DNA of 64,000 bases from Chalara sp. BL73 (GCA_918026815.1 CAKJVC010000168.1:281265-345264), one strand, 5' to 3'. Counted from the stretch's first letter, positions 11,614-23,158 are shown. Made by a program: numbers and translations. The notes: a model not told the origin generated them from the letters alone.

Positions 11614-12970
11614 TCAGCTTTTATAATCCATCCTACCCTTACCAATGACACTCCAGAACTCCTCTACAATTTCCCTCTGACCCTCTGGTGCTGCTCTAAT
11701 AGCTAAATATTTCCGCCCATCAATGGTTGGTTCCCAGTCGCCAGGATTTCCGCTTGCCATGACGCCCCCTGCCTCGGTGAGTATGCACCAGCCCGCAGCA
11801 ACATCCCATGCCTATGCCACCGAGTTAGTATTATATTTCCTGAAATCTGTGCAGGAACGGATATTCCTCGAGCTTCAAGAGCGAAGGCAGGAATCATGAT
11901 TGCTCCTAGCACAACTAGTACTACAAAGTTGTCGATCAGTATCCGAATAGTGCTTACCCAGCATCCTCCGTCCCAAAATACATCTTGCTAGTAAGGTTGT
12001 CAGGTCGAGTCTTCTAAGCCATTTATTCAAGAATTTGAGGAGCGGTACATACCTGTCCGGCTGCAACAAGAGCCAGGTTCAAGGCAGCTGAGCCCACACA
12101 TCTGATAGAATGCACCATAGCGCCTCCGTCCTGTGATGAAGTCGAGAAGTTAGTTGAGCATTGAAGTACACCGATGTGGCTGAGATATTGCCCCGAGTTA
12201 ATATATTCCCGAGATATACAAAATTTTGTGGAAGCGTTTACAGGTGTGATGTACAGACCAGACTTCAGAGGAAACAGCCCAGAGAGCTCCAGATGAAAGA
12301 AATGTTGCTTTGCAAAACTCTACACTCACCTCCCTAGCAGCAGCCAATTTAGCAAAAACTTCTGTCTTCAATCTAAAATTGGAACCAGCACGATCACTTC
12401 CCCATTCAGCACCGACAAGGCAAGTACTGAGATCCCTTAAAGGCTCCGGATGTTTTAGTGGTAAAGGTAAAATTGTCTCGCCCTTATGCCTATGGAGGAA
12501 GGCTCCTTTGCCCTTAACTGCTGAATAGAGTTCATCAAGATATGGGTTGTAGATAATGCCAATGGTAGGTATTCTATTGGCCACAAAACCCAGCGATATA
12601 CAGTAGGCAGGAAAATTGTGTACAAAATTGGTGGTGCCGTCAATTGGGTCAACAATAAACGTTGGCCTATCCGAAAGAGTCATTCCCGGCTGATAGGTCT
12701 CTTCTCCTATGAAAACATAGTCAGGATAAGCAGCAGTGAGCCGCGTAAAGACCATATCCTCGACAGCTTGATCAGTTTCAGTAACCAAATCGGCAGCTAG
12801 CAGTAATCAGTGCATGGTCAGATCTGAAAGGTGGAGGCGACAGATATCATACAATTTTTCTTCGTTCCATTATCAAGGCGGGAGGGTTTTGCTGATAGCT
12901 GCATACAACCTGCTTCACGTGCTACACGGACCAGGAGATCATGGATCTCTTTTAAATCGATCTCTGCCAT
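11614..12970 (-). CDS. Inositol monophosphatase family protein
   Basis: The five-exon model is 12853-12970, 12330-12796, 12053-12130, 11958-11987 and 11614-11811, giving 296 aa, the usual IMPase length. The start ATG opens MAEIDLKEIHDLLVRVARE, a typical N-terminal helix. Metal and substrate motifs are intact: ADLVTETD, FIGEET (metal Glu), VDPIDGTTNFVHNFP (motif 1) and AWDVAAGWCILTEAGG (motif 2). The enzyme hydrolyses inositol monophosphates to free inositol; QutG-like proteins of quinate clusters are relatives, but no quinate genes lie nearby. Exon 4 is only 30 nt and encodes QDVFWDGGCW. The introns around it (146 bp and 65 bp) have clean GT/AG ends. It converges on the acetyltransferase pseudogene. 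Confidence 0.92.
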
Positions 12971-13593
12971 GATTGTGAGATATAAGGATATGTATCTGTG
13001 CTATGAAGATGTGTGAAAGTGGTGTCTTGGCTGGCTCGAGAAAGGAAATTCTGTCGCGACGTCTAGGATAAATATAGAATAATGATTAACTCAAGTGCCC
13101 GCTGAAGAGGGGTACTCAGAGGCAAAAATAGGTATAGGCTGACGATTTCAGGTGTTGTTGGTTCAGAGGCATGCTGGCCATGTTATGATGTGGGCTCCAA
13201 ATAAGGGCTGATTCGTACTTTTAAATTAGCCGAGCCGAACCATTAACTGACTTGAATCTTGTGAGGATCTCCATTGTGCTTCGTTTCCACCTGTATGCAT
13301 GAATTTTCGCCAGTATTTAAACAACGTCCAGAAGCCCAAGGGCAAAGTAGCTCGTCTCTCGCCTATCGTGGACTGTATAACTTCTGTGGGCTTGGAGAAA
13401 GCAATTCTGTATTAGAAGTGAGGGAAACCTAAAACAGCAAGCTCATAATCAAGAAATACATCTTTTTTCGTTTTTATTGCAAAACCTAACGCCAGTTCCT
13501 TGTAAACACACAGAGATATATCTCTGCTATCTCTTCCTCTGTAATACAAGTGAACAGATCCTCGAGAACGCCAGTCCTATCCGTTTTATGCCG
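12971..13593. other. Intergenic between two minus-strand genes
   Basis: Promoter side of the inositol monophosphatase and 3' side of the membrane protein. No ORF, repeat or RNA gene was recognised. Confidence 0.6.
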
Positions 13594-14453
13594 TCATACA
13601 TTTTCTCTAAACATTGACCTCCTTTCCGTTGGACTGTCATCAATACTATGTTGTGATTTCGTATGTCCTTTCGAGGTATCGATAACAGGTCTGGGACTAA
13701 CTCCTCTCAAACTAACATTGCTCGGTTCTGCGGAATCATCAAACGGATTCAAAGGTGGTTTTCTACCCATCTCCTCGTTATACCTTCTATCCAGTCCTGC
13801 CTGCGATCCACCAATATACGGTTCCGGTTCCCGACTCAGAGCTCTTCCACGCTCCTGTCCGTATGCTGGGGCTCCATCGCCGCTCCCCGGGGCGTGCAGT
13901 CCCAGCTCCTGCTCCTCATAATAGCCTCCTGGGCCGTAGGCATCTGCCTCTGTGCCGACACGAGCATCCCAAGCATCATCGGGGTCCAAAGGCCCAAACC
14001 CGCGATTCGAGGCTCGGCCTCTGACGTTGCTGCTAAGCGGCTCCTCGTAAGCTCCTCCGGCCGATCTGTTATTCCGATTCTTGAGTCTTCGAACTTTGTC
14101 GTTCACCCATCCCATGACCCCACCTGGAGCCGGGCTAGGTGCGCCATAGCGTTGTGATGATAAACTGCGGAACGGGTTGTATGAGGCAAGTGTTGGCTGC
14201 GGTAAACCTAATCGTCTTGCGCGCAGATGGGTGTAAATGACCCAAGCTGCGACACTGACCAGGAGCACAAAGGCGATGATGACTATGTAGTATTGGAATT
14301 AGACAAGGCTCTTGTCAAGCTTTCAGCACCAAGGGACAAGAGACTGTCTGATGAAAGGATTGCTTGAGCCTACGAAGACCATCCTCAATGGAGAGGCCCG
14401 CTCGCTCTGTTTGACTTACTGAAGAACGCAGCAACACCGGAGATGCGAGCCAT
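13594..14453 (-). CDS. Single-pass membrane protein, fungal-specific, function unknown
   Basis: Two exons: 14420-14453, encoding only MARISGVAAFF plus one base, and 13594-14282, separated by a 137-bp intron. Total 240 aa in a closed frame. Residues about 5-27 form one hydrophobic segment (AFFIIIAFVLLVSVAAWVIY) followed by RARRLG, which suggests an N-terminal signal-anchor with a cytosolic tail. The tail is Gly/Pro/Arg-rich and disordered, with a basic patch GWVNDKVRRLKNRNNR and Glu/Gly-rich stretches. I do not recognise a named family. The tiny first exon makes the start dependent on the splice model, but the fused hydrophobic segment is coherent. Confidence 0.8.
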
Positions 14454-15158
14454 TGTACAGTATCCTTTGTATTTGTGGTTGTGGGTTTGCGTCGCAGTCA
14501 GCAGTTTGCGCGTGGAAGTGGCAGTAAGCAAGCCCGGAGTAGGTAGAAGCTTTCCAGTTTCGACGTCACTTGGCGGCACAAGGACAAACAAGCACAACCA
14601 AGGGGCAGCAGCGAACTTGGACTTCCCACACCTCCCCCATCAAGGAGCTGTTAGCTAAACATCAAAGGTAAACCAAACTTGAAAAAAGTATTAATTGAAG
14701 CGTAGGATTGCTATCCTTTCATCTAAGGTAGATCATACTTGAATAAATGCATGTGGGGGAGGAATTTGAATGAATGTGGTTGCCGTGACCAAGACTGTTC
14801 TTAAGATTGTCTCAAGGAAGCAACAATTTGAAGTACAGTCTCTAAATCAGATTAAATCAAATATCTTGTTTACATCTTGTGTATGCTTTGCTTGGTGTCT
14901 TATTATTGTAGCTGACACAAATAAACTCATATCTTCTATTACCTAAAGACCTGGCTGGGGTAGGCATAAGTAAATTAGCTTGATGTTAACTACGATGTAG
15001 AGGAACCACACCCTAGCGACCCCGTACGCGGCTACATGTGACGGTTACCGCTCAACCGCTACCTTGTGCTCTGAAGAACGTTTAACAAAGGCAACGCGCA
15101 TAAGCTTCTTTTTTTTTACCTCGCATACATCTTTCAACCATAACAAATAAGCACAAAC
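14454..15158. other. Divergent promoter region of the membrane protein gene and YKT6
   Basis: This 700-bp region separates two divergently transcribed genes and must hold both promoters. No repeat, RNA or further ORF was recognised. Confidence 0.6.
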
Positions 15159-15977
15159 ATGAAGCTACATTACATTGGGGTAGGATCAAGCTCAGAGGAG
15201 ACCTAATCATCACGCGGCTATGATGCTAATGCACAGCTGGGCAGGTAATTCGGAACGAATCCAAGCCAGCGGTCGAACTGGTTGCTGAGAAGGAGCTGAG
15301 CGCCTACTCGCGCTTCACACGAAACAAGTAGACCAACAACCTGATTAGGAATATTCCGGCTGCAGCGCTGACAGAGTGGTAGCTATGGGGAGTTTATGAC
15401 GTTATTCAGCAAAACGGTGGCAGAGCGCACAAAGCCTGGCCAGCGGCAAGATGTTGAAGAACAAGGCAAGCATTGGAGGGATACATATTTTTGCTTTCTA
15501 ACTCGCTGACAGACTACACGTTCCACGCCTATGGTCGTAGCGAAGGCGTTTGTGGTATTATCATCTCCGACCATGATTACCCTGCCTTGGTTGCTCACCA
15601 ACTGCTCTCCAAAGTCGTAGATGAGTTCCTTACACAGAACCCACGCTCATCATGGGCCGACTCGACACCAAACCTCAGCATGCCTGAATTAAAAGAGTAT
15701 ATCGTGAAGTACCAGGACCCGCAGCAGGCAGACAGCATTATGAGGATACAGAAGGAGTTAGATGAAACGAAGATTGTGCTGCACAAAACTATTGAGAGTG
15801 TGCTACAGCGGGGGGAGAAGATCGATGACCTGGTTGCAAAGAGTGACGGACTGAGTGCACAAAGCAAAATGTTCTATAGTAAGTCTCCTATCGTAACATA
15901 GCAGAAGCTGTGGAGCAGGCTAACAGGCGGATTTAGCCCAGGCAAAGAAGCAGAATTCGTGCTGCATAATTATGTAG
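15159..15977 (+). CDS. YKT6: SNARE protein YKT6
   Basis: Five exons: 15159-15179, 15245-15327, 15383-15465, 15513-15878 and 15937-15977, total 197 aa (yeast Ykt6 is 200). It opens MKLHYIGVIRNESKPAVEL, the start of the longin domain. It then shows the TVAERTKPGQRQDVEE region and the R-SNARE helix with Arg in the zero-layer segment (VLQRGEKIDDLVAK). It ends NSCCIIM, the CAAX-type signal for palmitoylation and prenylation. Ykt6 acts in ER-Golgi, Golgi, vacuole and autophagosome fusion. The third intron (15466-15512, 47 bp) begins GCAAGC and ends CAG, a non-canonical GC-AG intron. All other introns are GT-AG. Confidence 0.96.
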
Positions 15978-16483
15978 ATGGATTTCTTATGGGATTGGCG
16001 TTAGACATGCATGGTTTGCGGCATACCAGCTCTTGGCACTCAGATTGTAAATGAAAGGCTTTGAAATTGGTGAATTTTGCGCGAAAAAAGTTTGAGAGAC
16101 AAGATCTCGGTCAGAAGGTAGGCAGGTTTGTGACTATTACTGCCTTCCTTGCGATTCTCTAGCGGGAAGCGCTGAATATTGTCTCGCCTCTGGAGCCTAA
16201 CATACAGCATAAAGATTTTTGTATGGGGAGTTGCACCATGATTTTGTAGAGTTTGTGCTTCAAAACTCGGGAGCATAGGATTTCTTGCACTTTACAGAAC
16301 AAGTCCTTATTGACATGTCTTGACCCTTATGCATCTCCAGATGTATATATGCTACAAACCAATTCAACTCCTTTGCAAATGCAATCCCATAACAACCAAG
16401 CTCCTTAATAACTCCAACAATGGGTATCCAATGACATAACAACGCATTATTCAAAGTCTCATGACACCTCATGCTATCAGAAA
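15978..16483. other. Intergenic between convergent YKT6 and Rab genes
   Basis: Convergent 3' ends; no ORF or repeat recognised. Confidence 0.6.
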
Positions 16484-17427
16484 CTAGCAGCACTTCTTCC
16501 TTGCCTTAACTTGGTGTCCGTACGTTTCACTTTCTTGCCCTTCTTCAATAGCAACATCAACTGGGAAACCCAACCACGACCTCCGATCCCTACCGACTCG
16601 AAAACTCCCCCCAGGCCTCATTCCGTCAAAGTATCCACCATCGCTCCCTATATTTTCGTAGCCGGGGGTGCCAGGGGTCTGAATTGCGCTGCTTAACTGT
16701 TCTTGCAATTTTCTATTTTGTTCCACTAGTTTCCGAGTGATTACTCTGAATACCTCTTCTACACCCTCACCACTCTCTGCACTGACTTCATGGCAACAAT
16801 CCCACCCCACCTCTTGTCCCCAAAATCCACTGCTTCTTTTCGACGATGGGCTGCGAGCCCCATCCGCCCCCGCAAAGAATGATTGAGGCAACCCGGAAGG
16901 AGTTGCGGTCGCTGGAGGTGTGGACGAAAGTCCAGGGGCGAGATTGTCTGCTACGTAGGCTATACAGCGCTCGAACGGAACCTCTCGTTTAGTCGGCTCC
17001 CGTGCGACGAGATCTGCTTTTGTGCCTACAACATGTAGGATAATATCCTTGGGTAGGTTCGAACGAAGCTCATTCAACCAGACCCCCATTTCCTCGAAAG
17101 ACGCCAGGTCTGTAATACTGTAACATAGTATGCAAGCATTGGCGCCTCTGTAATAAAGGCGCGATATCGATCTATGGTTGTCAGCCTGGTCTGGTCCTTC
17201 GAGTAAAATGCATACCGAAAGCGTTCTTGTCCCGCAGTATCCCATATTTGCAACCGCACCACGGTGTCGCTTTCATCCACAACGCGTTTCGTCTGGAATG
17301 AGGCACCAACAGTGCTTGTCGTACTCGACGGAGTAAACTGATTTTTTACGTATCTTTGCACCAGACTCGTCTTTCCAACGCCTTGCGACCCTAGGACCAC
17401 GATTTTGGCTTCCAGTGATTGTGCCAT
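16484..17427 (-). CDS. Rab-family small GTPase (Rab5/21/22-like) with an insertion
   Basis: Two exons, 17216-17427 and 16484-17171 (intron 17172-17215, 44 bp with a CTGAC branch), encode 299 aa. All GTPase motifs are present: P-loop GSQGVGKTS, switch I TVGASF, DxxG in WDTAGQERFR, G4 as GTKAD and G5 in the EVSAESGEG segment. The protein ends KKCC, a double-cysteine geranylgeranylation signal. Between G4 and G5 lies an insertion of about 70 residues, rich in Ser/Pro and containing SSKRSSGFWGQE. A further Gly-rich tail precedes the CC. Length is thus about 90 aa above a standard Rab. The role is probably endosomal membrane traffic; the exact subgroup is inferred. Confidence 0.9.
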
Positions 17428-18373
17428 CTTCGCGTGTCGCGTGAAAACCTTGCGATAGAACGTATCTCGACTCGTTGATCGGCAGTGACTGCTACTCTAG
17501 CAGAACTGGAAGAAAATCCTTGTTGAGCGAGATCCTACACAGCTCATCATCTGCAGATGTAATATGTTCGACTACTGTTGACAACGCGGGGTATCGCATG
17601 CGCAGAAGTGTAGGCAGATAGAGTTAGGTATCTGGTATCATGCAAAAAATTCTTCTCTAAGGTAGTCGGCGCAGGTACGAGGCTTAGAAAAAAAGTAAAC
17701 AAACAACATCCCTTCCCGATTCAAGCACACATAAGTTTACTAGGTGTATTGGGGTCAGAGGTGCAAGTGCTTCGTGCACCATTAATCGAGATTGGCATAA
17801 TTTCTACGCCTTGTTGGGTCAAGGTTTTATGACGCACGTCGCGGCTGTGGACCACTCCCATATTACTGGGGCCTAAAACCGAAATCTGCATGAGGGCCAC
17901 TGAATCAAAACAGATAGCGAGAACACATGCGGTTAATTGGATCTCTTTACATATAGGATACGAGAATTCAATTATTAGCGCATGGCACTAAATGAGGCTG
18001 AAACCATGAGATATTCCTTGAGGAGAGAATTAGCTAGGACGAGATCCAACTAGTGGGACTGATGAATCCTGGTGGCTGAGCGACGGAAAAGGGATGGGAT
18101 ATCAAATCAATTTTATTCATTCTACGAGGTGATACAGCGACAATGTCAGCTGTTAGAGGAAATACGTGGGAAAGAATTCCCCGGGTTTTCGGTACACGAA
18201 ACCTCTGCAAGTGCAGCTAATCAAATCTAGGTCGAGGTTGTGTGTGGAAACTATTGGCGAAGCCGAAGGGAATGTGGCCTAGGAATCTGGAAATATGATA
18301 TGTACACCAATATAAACCTATTACAGATATATATGTATATACAATATTCAGTCAACGTTCTGTGAACAGGCTC
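17428..18373. other. Intergenic, no gene seen
   Basis: About 950 bp between two minus-strand genes: promoter of the Rab gene and 3' region of the dehydrogenase. No coding or repeat signal was found. Confidence 0.6.
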
Positions 18374-20118
18374 TCATAACTTGGCCTTTTCTGCGGGATT
18401 CACCAAAGGGTCATAAATAGCAAGGCCCTGGGGTCTCGTTAGCAAGCACATGAGTCCGCGTAAAAGATGTAACGACATACCAAACTATCAGTTGGAACAT
18501 TCGTGGTATGCATATTCAAACCTCTGGTGTCTACCAAAGTCGGATTGAGCTGATCAATGCTAGAGCAGCCAATCAACCTCATATTCATCTCCATTTCGTC
18601 CTTTAGTAGTTGCATAGCTCTGTCGACGCCGGGCTCTCCATACGAGCTCATGGCATATAGAAATGGTCTTCCGATCCCAACACCTTTGGCACCCAGACAA
18701 AGCGCTTTGATAATATCAGTTGCCCGTCGTAGCCCTCCGTCAATATATATTTCAATGCGCTCTTCCCACCCTCTTTCTCGAAGGACGGGCATAACTTCAG
18801 CAAGCACCTCTATGCCCGAACGTGCAAAATCAAGCTGCCGACCCCCGTGATTAGAGAGAACAACTCCTTGCACGCCAATCTCTACAGCGCGGATTACATC
18901 TTCTACCCGTTGCACACCTTTGAGAATGATAGGCATCTTTGTGACCGACTGAAACCAGGGAATATCCTTCCAGCTTAGAGATGGATCGATAAAGCTGGAG
19001 ATGGCTCTAGCAGCGCCTTGAGAGTTATCGGTTGTAGATCCAGACTGGACATTAGATCCAACGTCAGTAAACTTTGATCGCATATCCTTTTCCCTTCGAC
19101 CTAGCTGAGGTGCATCCACTGTGATGAAGAGTCCTTTGCAACCGCGAGATTCGGCGTGTTGAATGATTTTCTTGGTGATCTCTCGATCCTTGTTGACATA
19201 TAACTGCATCCATTGCACTTGATCTCCTTGAGCAGCGTCCATGATTTCATCAAAGGAGCAGGAGGCAAGAGTAGGTATCATTTGAATAACGTTATGCTTC
19301 TTTGCTGCCCGAGTAAGGAGTACCTCGCCTTCGGGGTGACCCAATTTCCCTAGTGCTGTAGCAGTGACGTAGAAGGGGATGTCGACCTTCGTTCCAAGCA
19401 TTGTTGTTGAGAAATCGACCTTTTCTACATCTACCAAGATTCGAGGTCTAAACCAGATCTTGTGAAAAGCACTATGATTTTCTCTCAGAGTCTGCAAGTG
19501 TTAGCGCATTCTCATAACTTGTATACAATCCAAGATGGTACTCACAATCTCATCATCGGCGCCACTTGAGTAATAAGCCCAGGCTGTTTTTTTCATGACT
19601 CGACGCGCTACCGACTCGAAATCCATCAGGTTATAACATTGCTCCAGAATTGGCATGTGCTTGATCCTTTCCTGCCTCTCCCTTTCTTCTGGTAACTCAG
19701 TTTTCCCCTCCTTCTTGACAGTCCCCATATCAACCTCTCCCAAGTGCTTCGATTCGTCCAGGTACTTGTCCAGAGTGTCTGGAGGGTGTATGGGTTCGTA
19801 CTCTTCTGTCGCATCTTTACCCTAGAGAAAAGTCAATAAAGTCAAATCTGTAATAAGAACAGGGCAGCATACAGCATATTTAAGGATGATCTTTGGGCCG
19901 CCAGGGTGTTCTAGTAGAAATTTAGTCTACCTGCTTGTTCTGTGGAAGGCACGGATTTGCAGCAAACCTGGGAGAAATTCCGTCACATCGTATGCTTTAC
20001 CCTACATCACGATTAGCGGTTCCAGTATGATGAAACAAAAGCGTGGACATACATGCACAATCACCCAACAAGACTCTCTCGAGCTATGTTTGGCGACTTC
20101 CTTGCCACTTAGGGGCAT
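18374..20118 (-). CDS. Flavocytochrome b2-type FMN-dependent alpha-hydroxy-acid dehydrogenase
   Basis: Six exons: 20053-20118, 19968-20001, 19873-19910, 19546-19821, 18481-19491 and 18374-18427, total 492 aa. An N-terminal cytochrome b5-like domain (residues about 1-85) starts MPLSGKEVAKHSSRESCWVI and carries the heme-binding EHPGGPKIILKYAG. The FMN barrel follows: a YYSSGADDE start, ALGKLGHPEGE, the LFITVDAPQLGRRE strand, and the active-site LSNHGGRQLD with its catalytic His and Arg. It closes with GVGIGRPFLYA and the C-terminal AIYDPLVNPAEKAKL. The family oxidises L-lactate or related 2-hydroxy acids and passes electrons to cytochrome c. The model begins directly at the b5 domain with no mitochondrial presequence, unlike yeast Cyb2, so a cytosolic enzyme or a missed upstream exon are the alternatives. 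Confidence 0.93.
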
Positions 20119-20648
20119 CTTTCTCAACTAGTGCAATTGAAATAGAGTCAGATGTACTCAATGCCCTCTTAATTGTCTGTAGGAAGAGGTTGTGTATCGA
20201 TGGGTAGGTGGGTGAACTAACAGGATATCAAGGGAGAAATTAATGTGAAAGAAAAGCAAAGTAAACTAGATTGTGTTGTCATAGATTTCGTTAGATATTA
20301 TCACGGAAGAATGGGATACAGTACAATACAGTACAGTACCTAACCGGCCTCCCCCTGTAAGGCTCACGAGGCTTCGCAAGATGGACAGTGCAAGTTCGAA
20401 ACACGTTGATGATGATTTGTTGATTTCCCGCCACCTGGACATGGAAAGGAAACGGGGATACGATACAGTAGCATTTTGATCCGCATGTCCGGGAATCGGA
20501 TCGGGCTCAAGCTCCGACGACCAGCCAAAGGAAGGTGGGGGAGCGGGGTGGAGCGGGTATCGTCGGATAATCATTGCACCGAAATATTCTTACGAACTAC
20601 TTGGACCTCGGCAACTACCTAATCTTACCTTATCTTTATGTTATCTTA
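20119..20648. other. Intergenic left of the MITE
   Basis: Promoter side of the dehydrogenase gene. It includes a short run of TACAGTA-like repeats near 20317-20340. No gene seen. Confidence 0.6.
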
Positions 20649-20797
20649 CAGTGGGGTGCCAAAAGTATTAACCCATGTCATGCTAGCGTGATGATTAGTA
20701 CGTAGTTTCAGGGCTGTAGGATTTAAACTGCGCATTTAAACTGCCCTGAAGAAAGTCCTTGGCGTTGACATAGGTTAATACTTTTTGCACCACACTG
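20649..20797. mobile_element. 149-bp MITE with mariner-like terminal inverted repeats
   Basis: The ends are inverted repeats of about 31 bp: left CAGTGGGGTGCCAAAAGTAT..., right the near-complement ending TTTGCACCACACTG. They differ at only a few positions. Both ends are flanked by TA (20647-20648 and 20798-20799), the target duplication of Tc1/mariner transposons. A second inverted pair inside (TTCAGGGC at about 20708, GCCCTGAA at about 20751) would give a nested hairpin. There is no coding capacity. It sits in the promoter interval between the dehydrogenase and the thioesterase. Confidence 0.88.
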
Positions 20798-20903
20798 TAC
20801 CTGGCTTGAGCCTACACTACCTACTGCTCGACTTCCACTCTCAACGCATACTGTACTCTACTGTACTGTGCGATTAAATTAAGTACGTACCTGTAAATAA
20901 GGA

Positions 20904-21523
20904 ATGACATCATCCATTGTCCCAAACACAATGGCATCCAAGGGAATCCAATCATACAACCAGCCTGACCTATCCTTGTCTATTGAGGATCGTATAAAAA
21001 GACTTCACCAAGAACTCACGAGCAGTAAGTAGAGCATAGTGTCTGTGATCTCAAGACTAGAACTTCGCTCTATTATATCACATGACATTGTCCTGACCTA
21101 TCCACAGCACCAGGCTATAATGGATACGATGTTTCCGGCCTGAAGCAGTGCAAGTTCATATCAGCAGATGCTCCGTCGCAGTCCTGTGTCTGGGAGCTCG
21201 TGGTCATCCCTCAGCTATGCAATAAATCGGGAAACCTCCATGGCGGTGCGGCAGCAACGATTCTGGATTCGCTGACCTCGACTGCTTTGCTGACCATCGC
21301 GAAGCATGGCTTTCTCGACGCTGGCCATGTGAGCAGAGCCCTGAACACGACGTATCTGCGACCCGTTCCGGTAGGAACAAAATGTATCGTGGAGTGTGAG
21401 GTAGTGGCTGCAGGTAAAAAGACGTGTATGGTCCGAGGAGTTATAACGCTACCAGATGGAAAAGTTGCCGTTCACTGCGCACATGATAAAGTGGTTTTTC
21501 AAAGGCCACCTACCAAGTTATGA
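20904..21523 (+). CDS. Hotdog-fold thioesterase (4HBT/PaaI-like)
   Basis: Two exons, 20904-21024 and 21108-21523, encode 178 aa. The start is the first ATG (MTSSIVPNTMASKG); a second ATG lies nine codons later. The hotdog domain covers residues about 55-175. It has the signature GNLHGGAAATILDSLTSTAL, where the HGGA turn and following Asp form the acyl-CoA thioesterase active site. It ends with strands CIVECEVVAAGKKTCMVRG and LPDGKVAVHCAHDK, typical of the acyl-CoA thioesterase 13/PaaI group. It probably hydrolyses medium- or long-chain acyl-CoA; the substrate is not known. The intron has a clean GTAAGT donor and CTGAC branch. Confidence 0.9.
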
Positions 21524-21769
21524 GGAGCAACGTGTCGCCAATCTGGGACCCGTGATGAGGCGCAGATACCCTCTATGTATTTGGTCTGAAATAGTATGTC
21601 TTGCAAATCTGAGACTCAAATTGAGGAAAAGACAGGATGTGGGGATGAGAGACAGTTGCCATTCCCCAAAAGAATTTTGGGGACCATGAGTATTTTCCCA
21701 TACGCTCCAATAGCCTCAAAATAACAGCCTCATATATAGAACATGGTAATTACTCCCAAGACAGCCGAA

Positions 21770-23158
21770 CTATAAGTCTACAACCTGCGGTTTGTTGCCC
21801 ACATCAGTTGTTGACTGCCACACAATAGCAGCGTTCACCATGAGACACCCGTTGGATCCTCCCGGCCCAACCATTAATCGATCCCATAAAATTCCCCTGA
21901 CACCATAGAAGGCAACCTTGAAAGCTGCCCACCAAGTTGCACTCGGAACCAAGTCACTGAAAATGCTTGTACCAGTGCTGCTCAATACACGCTCATACGC
22001 CAATTGCCCTTCGTCCCACTAAAAAAAAATTAGCAAGGTCTCTTGAGGCATAATGATTTCGATCTGGCTTAGCAAGAATGGATAACTGCTTCCAGAGGCA
22101 CGCAAGGCCGTCTCATGGTTTGTGTGCCGTTGCATGCACCAGTATCCATAGCTAGAGCAGAACGCTAACGGGGAGGTGGGTTTTACAAATACTGCTTCTT
22201 TACCATGCCCAGAATGCACATGTCCTAGAATCAGAAACAAGCGAATTAGCTTGCCTTCTTCAATATTACACGTGGGTAAAGTACTGATACATAATCAATT
22301 TCCCTGTCAGATACATGCTACAACAGTCCGTCTAAAATATGAATCTCAGGAGTAAAATAAATCAGATTTCAGTAGGAAATTGTGCTCGGCAAGTCTATTA
22401 CCAAATACGTGTAGACGCGGTTGAACCCTCCATACTTCAGAAAGAAGCGAGGGGCAGCCCATACTAAGGTCAAGATGGTGCTTCGGAGGTGTATGAGTTA
22501 TGAGCACGTCGGTTTCCTTTGGAATTCGGTTGGACCAGAAATTACCATTTACTTGATATTGGAATCTGTATGCTATTAGCCTCTTAGCGTTAAATCGAAC
22601 ATACTAAAAATTGCTTCTTTACGCATGCTCAAGGCCACCAATCTGTGGAATTCCCGGAGAGCCATAAAAATTGAGCTTCCGCCCGCCCTTAAATCTTAAA
22701 GTGATAGCTTTGTTTTCCAAATAGTGTATTGACCTGAGGTTCAGCTTATGTCCATTATCCTCGTCCTTTCTCGAGTACTGGTCGAAGTAATTATCATGAT
22801 TCCCAGCAATAATGATTTTCTCTCGGTGAGGGAGTGAAGCTATCCAGTCTATTTGCGCCTGAATGTCGCGAAAGGAACCCGAATTGACCATATCTCCCGC
22901 ATGAATCAGCACATCTCCGTCAGGTATAGAGGTAGTATTTGAGTGCGTGTCGGAGATGCAAACAATTCGAATATGGGGCTTATTGCGTGGTGGCTTGAAA
23001 GGAGCGCCTCGAAATGCAAGGAGGACAAAGTAAAGTAGTGAGACCAGATACCGCAAAGGCGATGTCAATAAGCTATCAAGGAGTGTTGGGGGATCCCATT
23101 CATTCTGCCGTCGCCAAGCAGTTTTCCTCTTCATTGCTAAACGGTGTTGATGTTCCAT
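21770..23158 (-). CDS. Calcineurin-like metallophosphoesterase, membrane-anchored
   Basis: Four exons: 22623-23158, 22402-22565, 22187-22224 and 21770-22018, total 328 aa. All metal-binding motifs of the family are present in order: CISDTHSN, DGDVLIHAGDMVNSGS, IIAGNHDNYFD, LITHTPPKHH and FGHVHSGHG. A hydrophobic stretch at residues about 35-50 (YLVSLLYFVLLAF) before the catalytic domain suggests an N-terminal anchor. The C-terminal exon encodes WDEGQLAYERV and a conserved tail with CLMVNAAIV. Relatives include mammalian MPPED1/2-like and fungal rhamnogalacturonan-associated annotations; the substrate is unknown. Exon 3 is only 38 nt. The intron before exon 4 ends in a run of nine T followed by AG. 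Confidence 0.9.

Noticed and set aside
13550..14157. Plus-strand ORFs up to 164 codons
   Set aside because: Antisense to the membrane protein gene; the minus-strand model has a coherent signal-anchor and splice join.
17040..17070. GGTTCGAA tRNA B-box-like sequence
   Set aside because: Inside the Rab coding region with no A box or cloverleaf around it.
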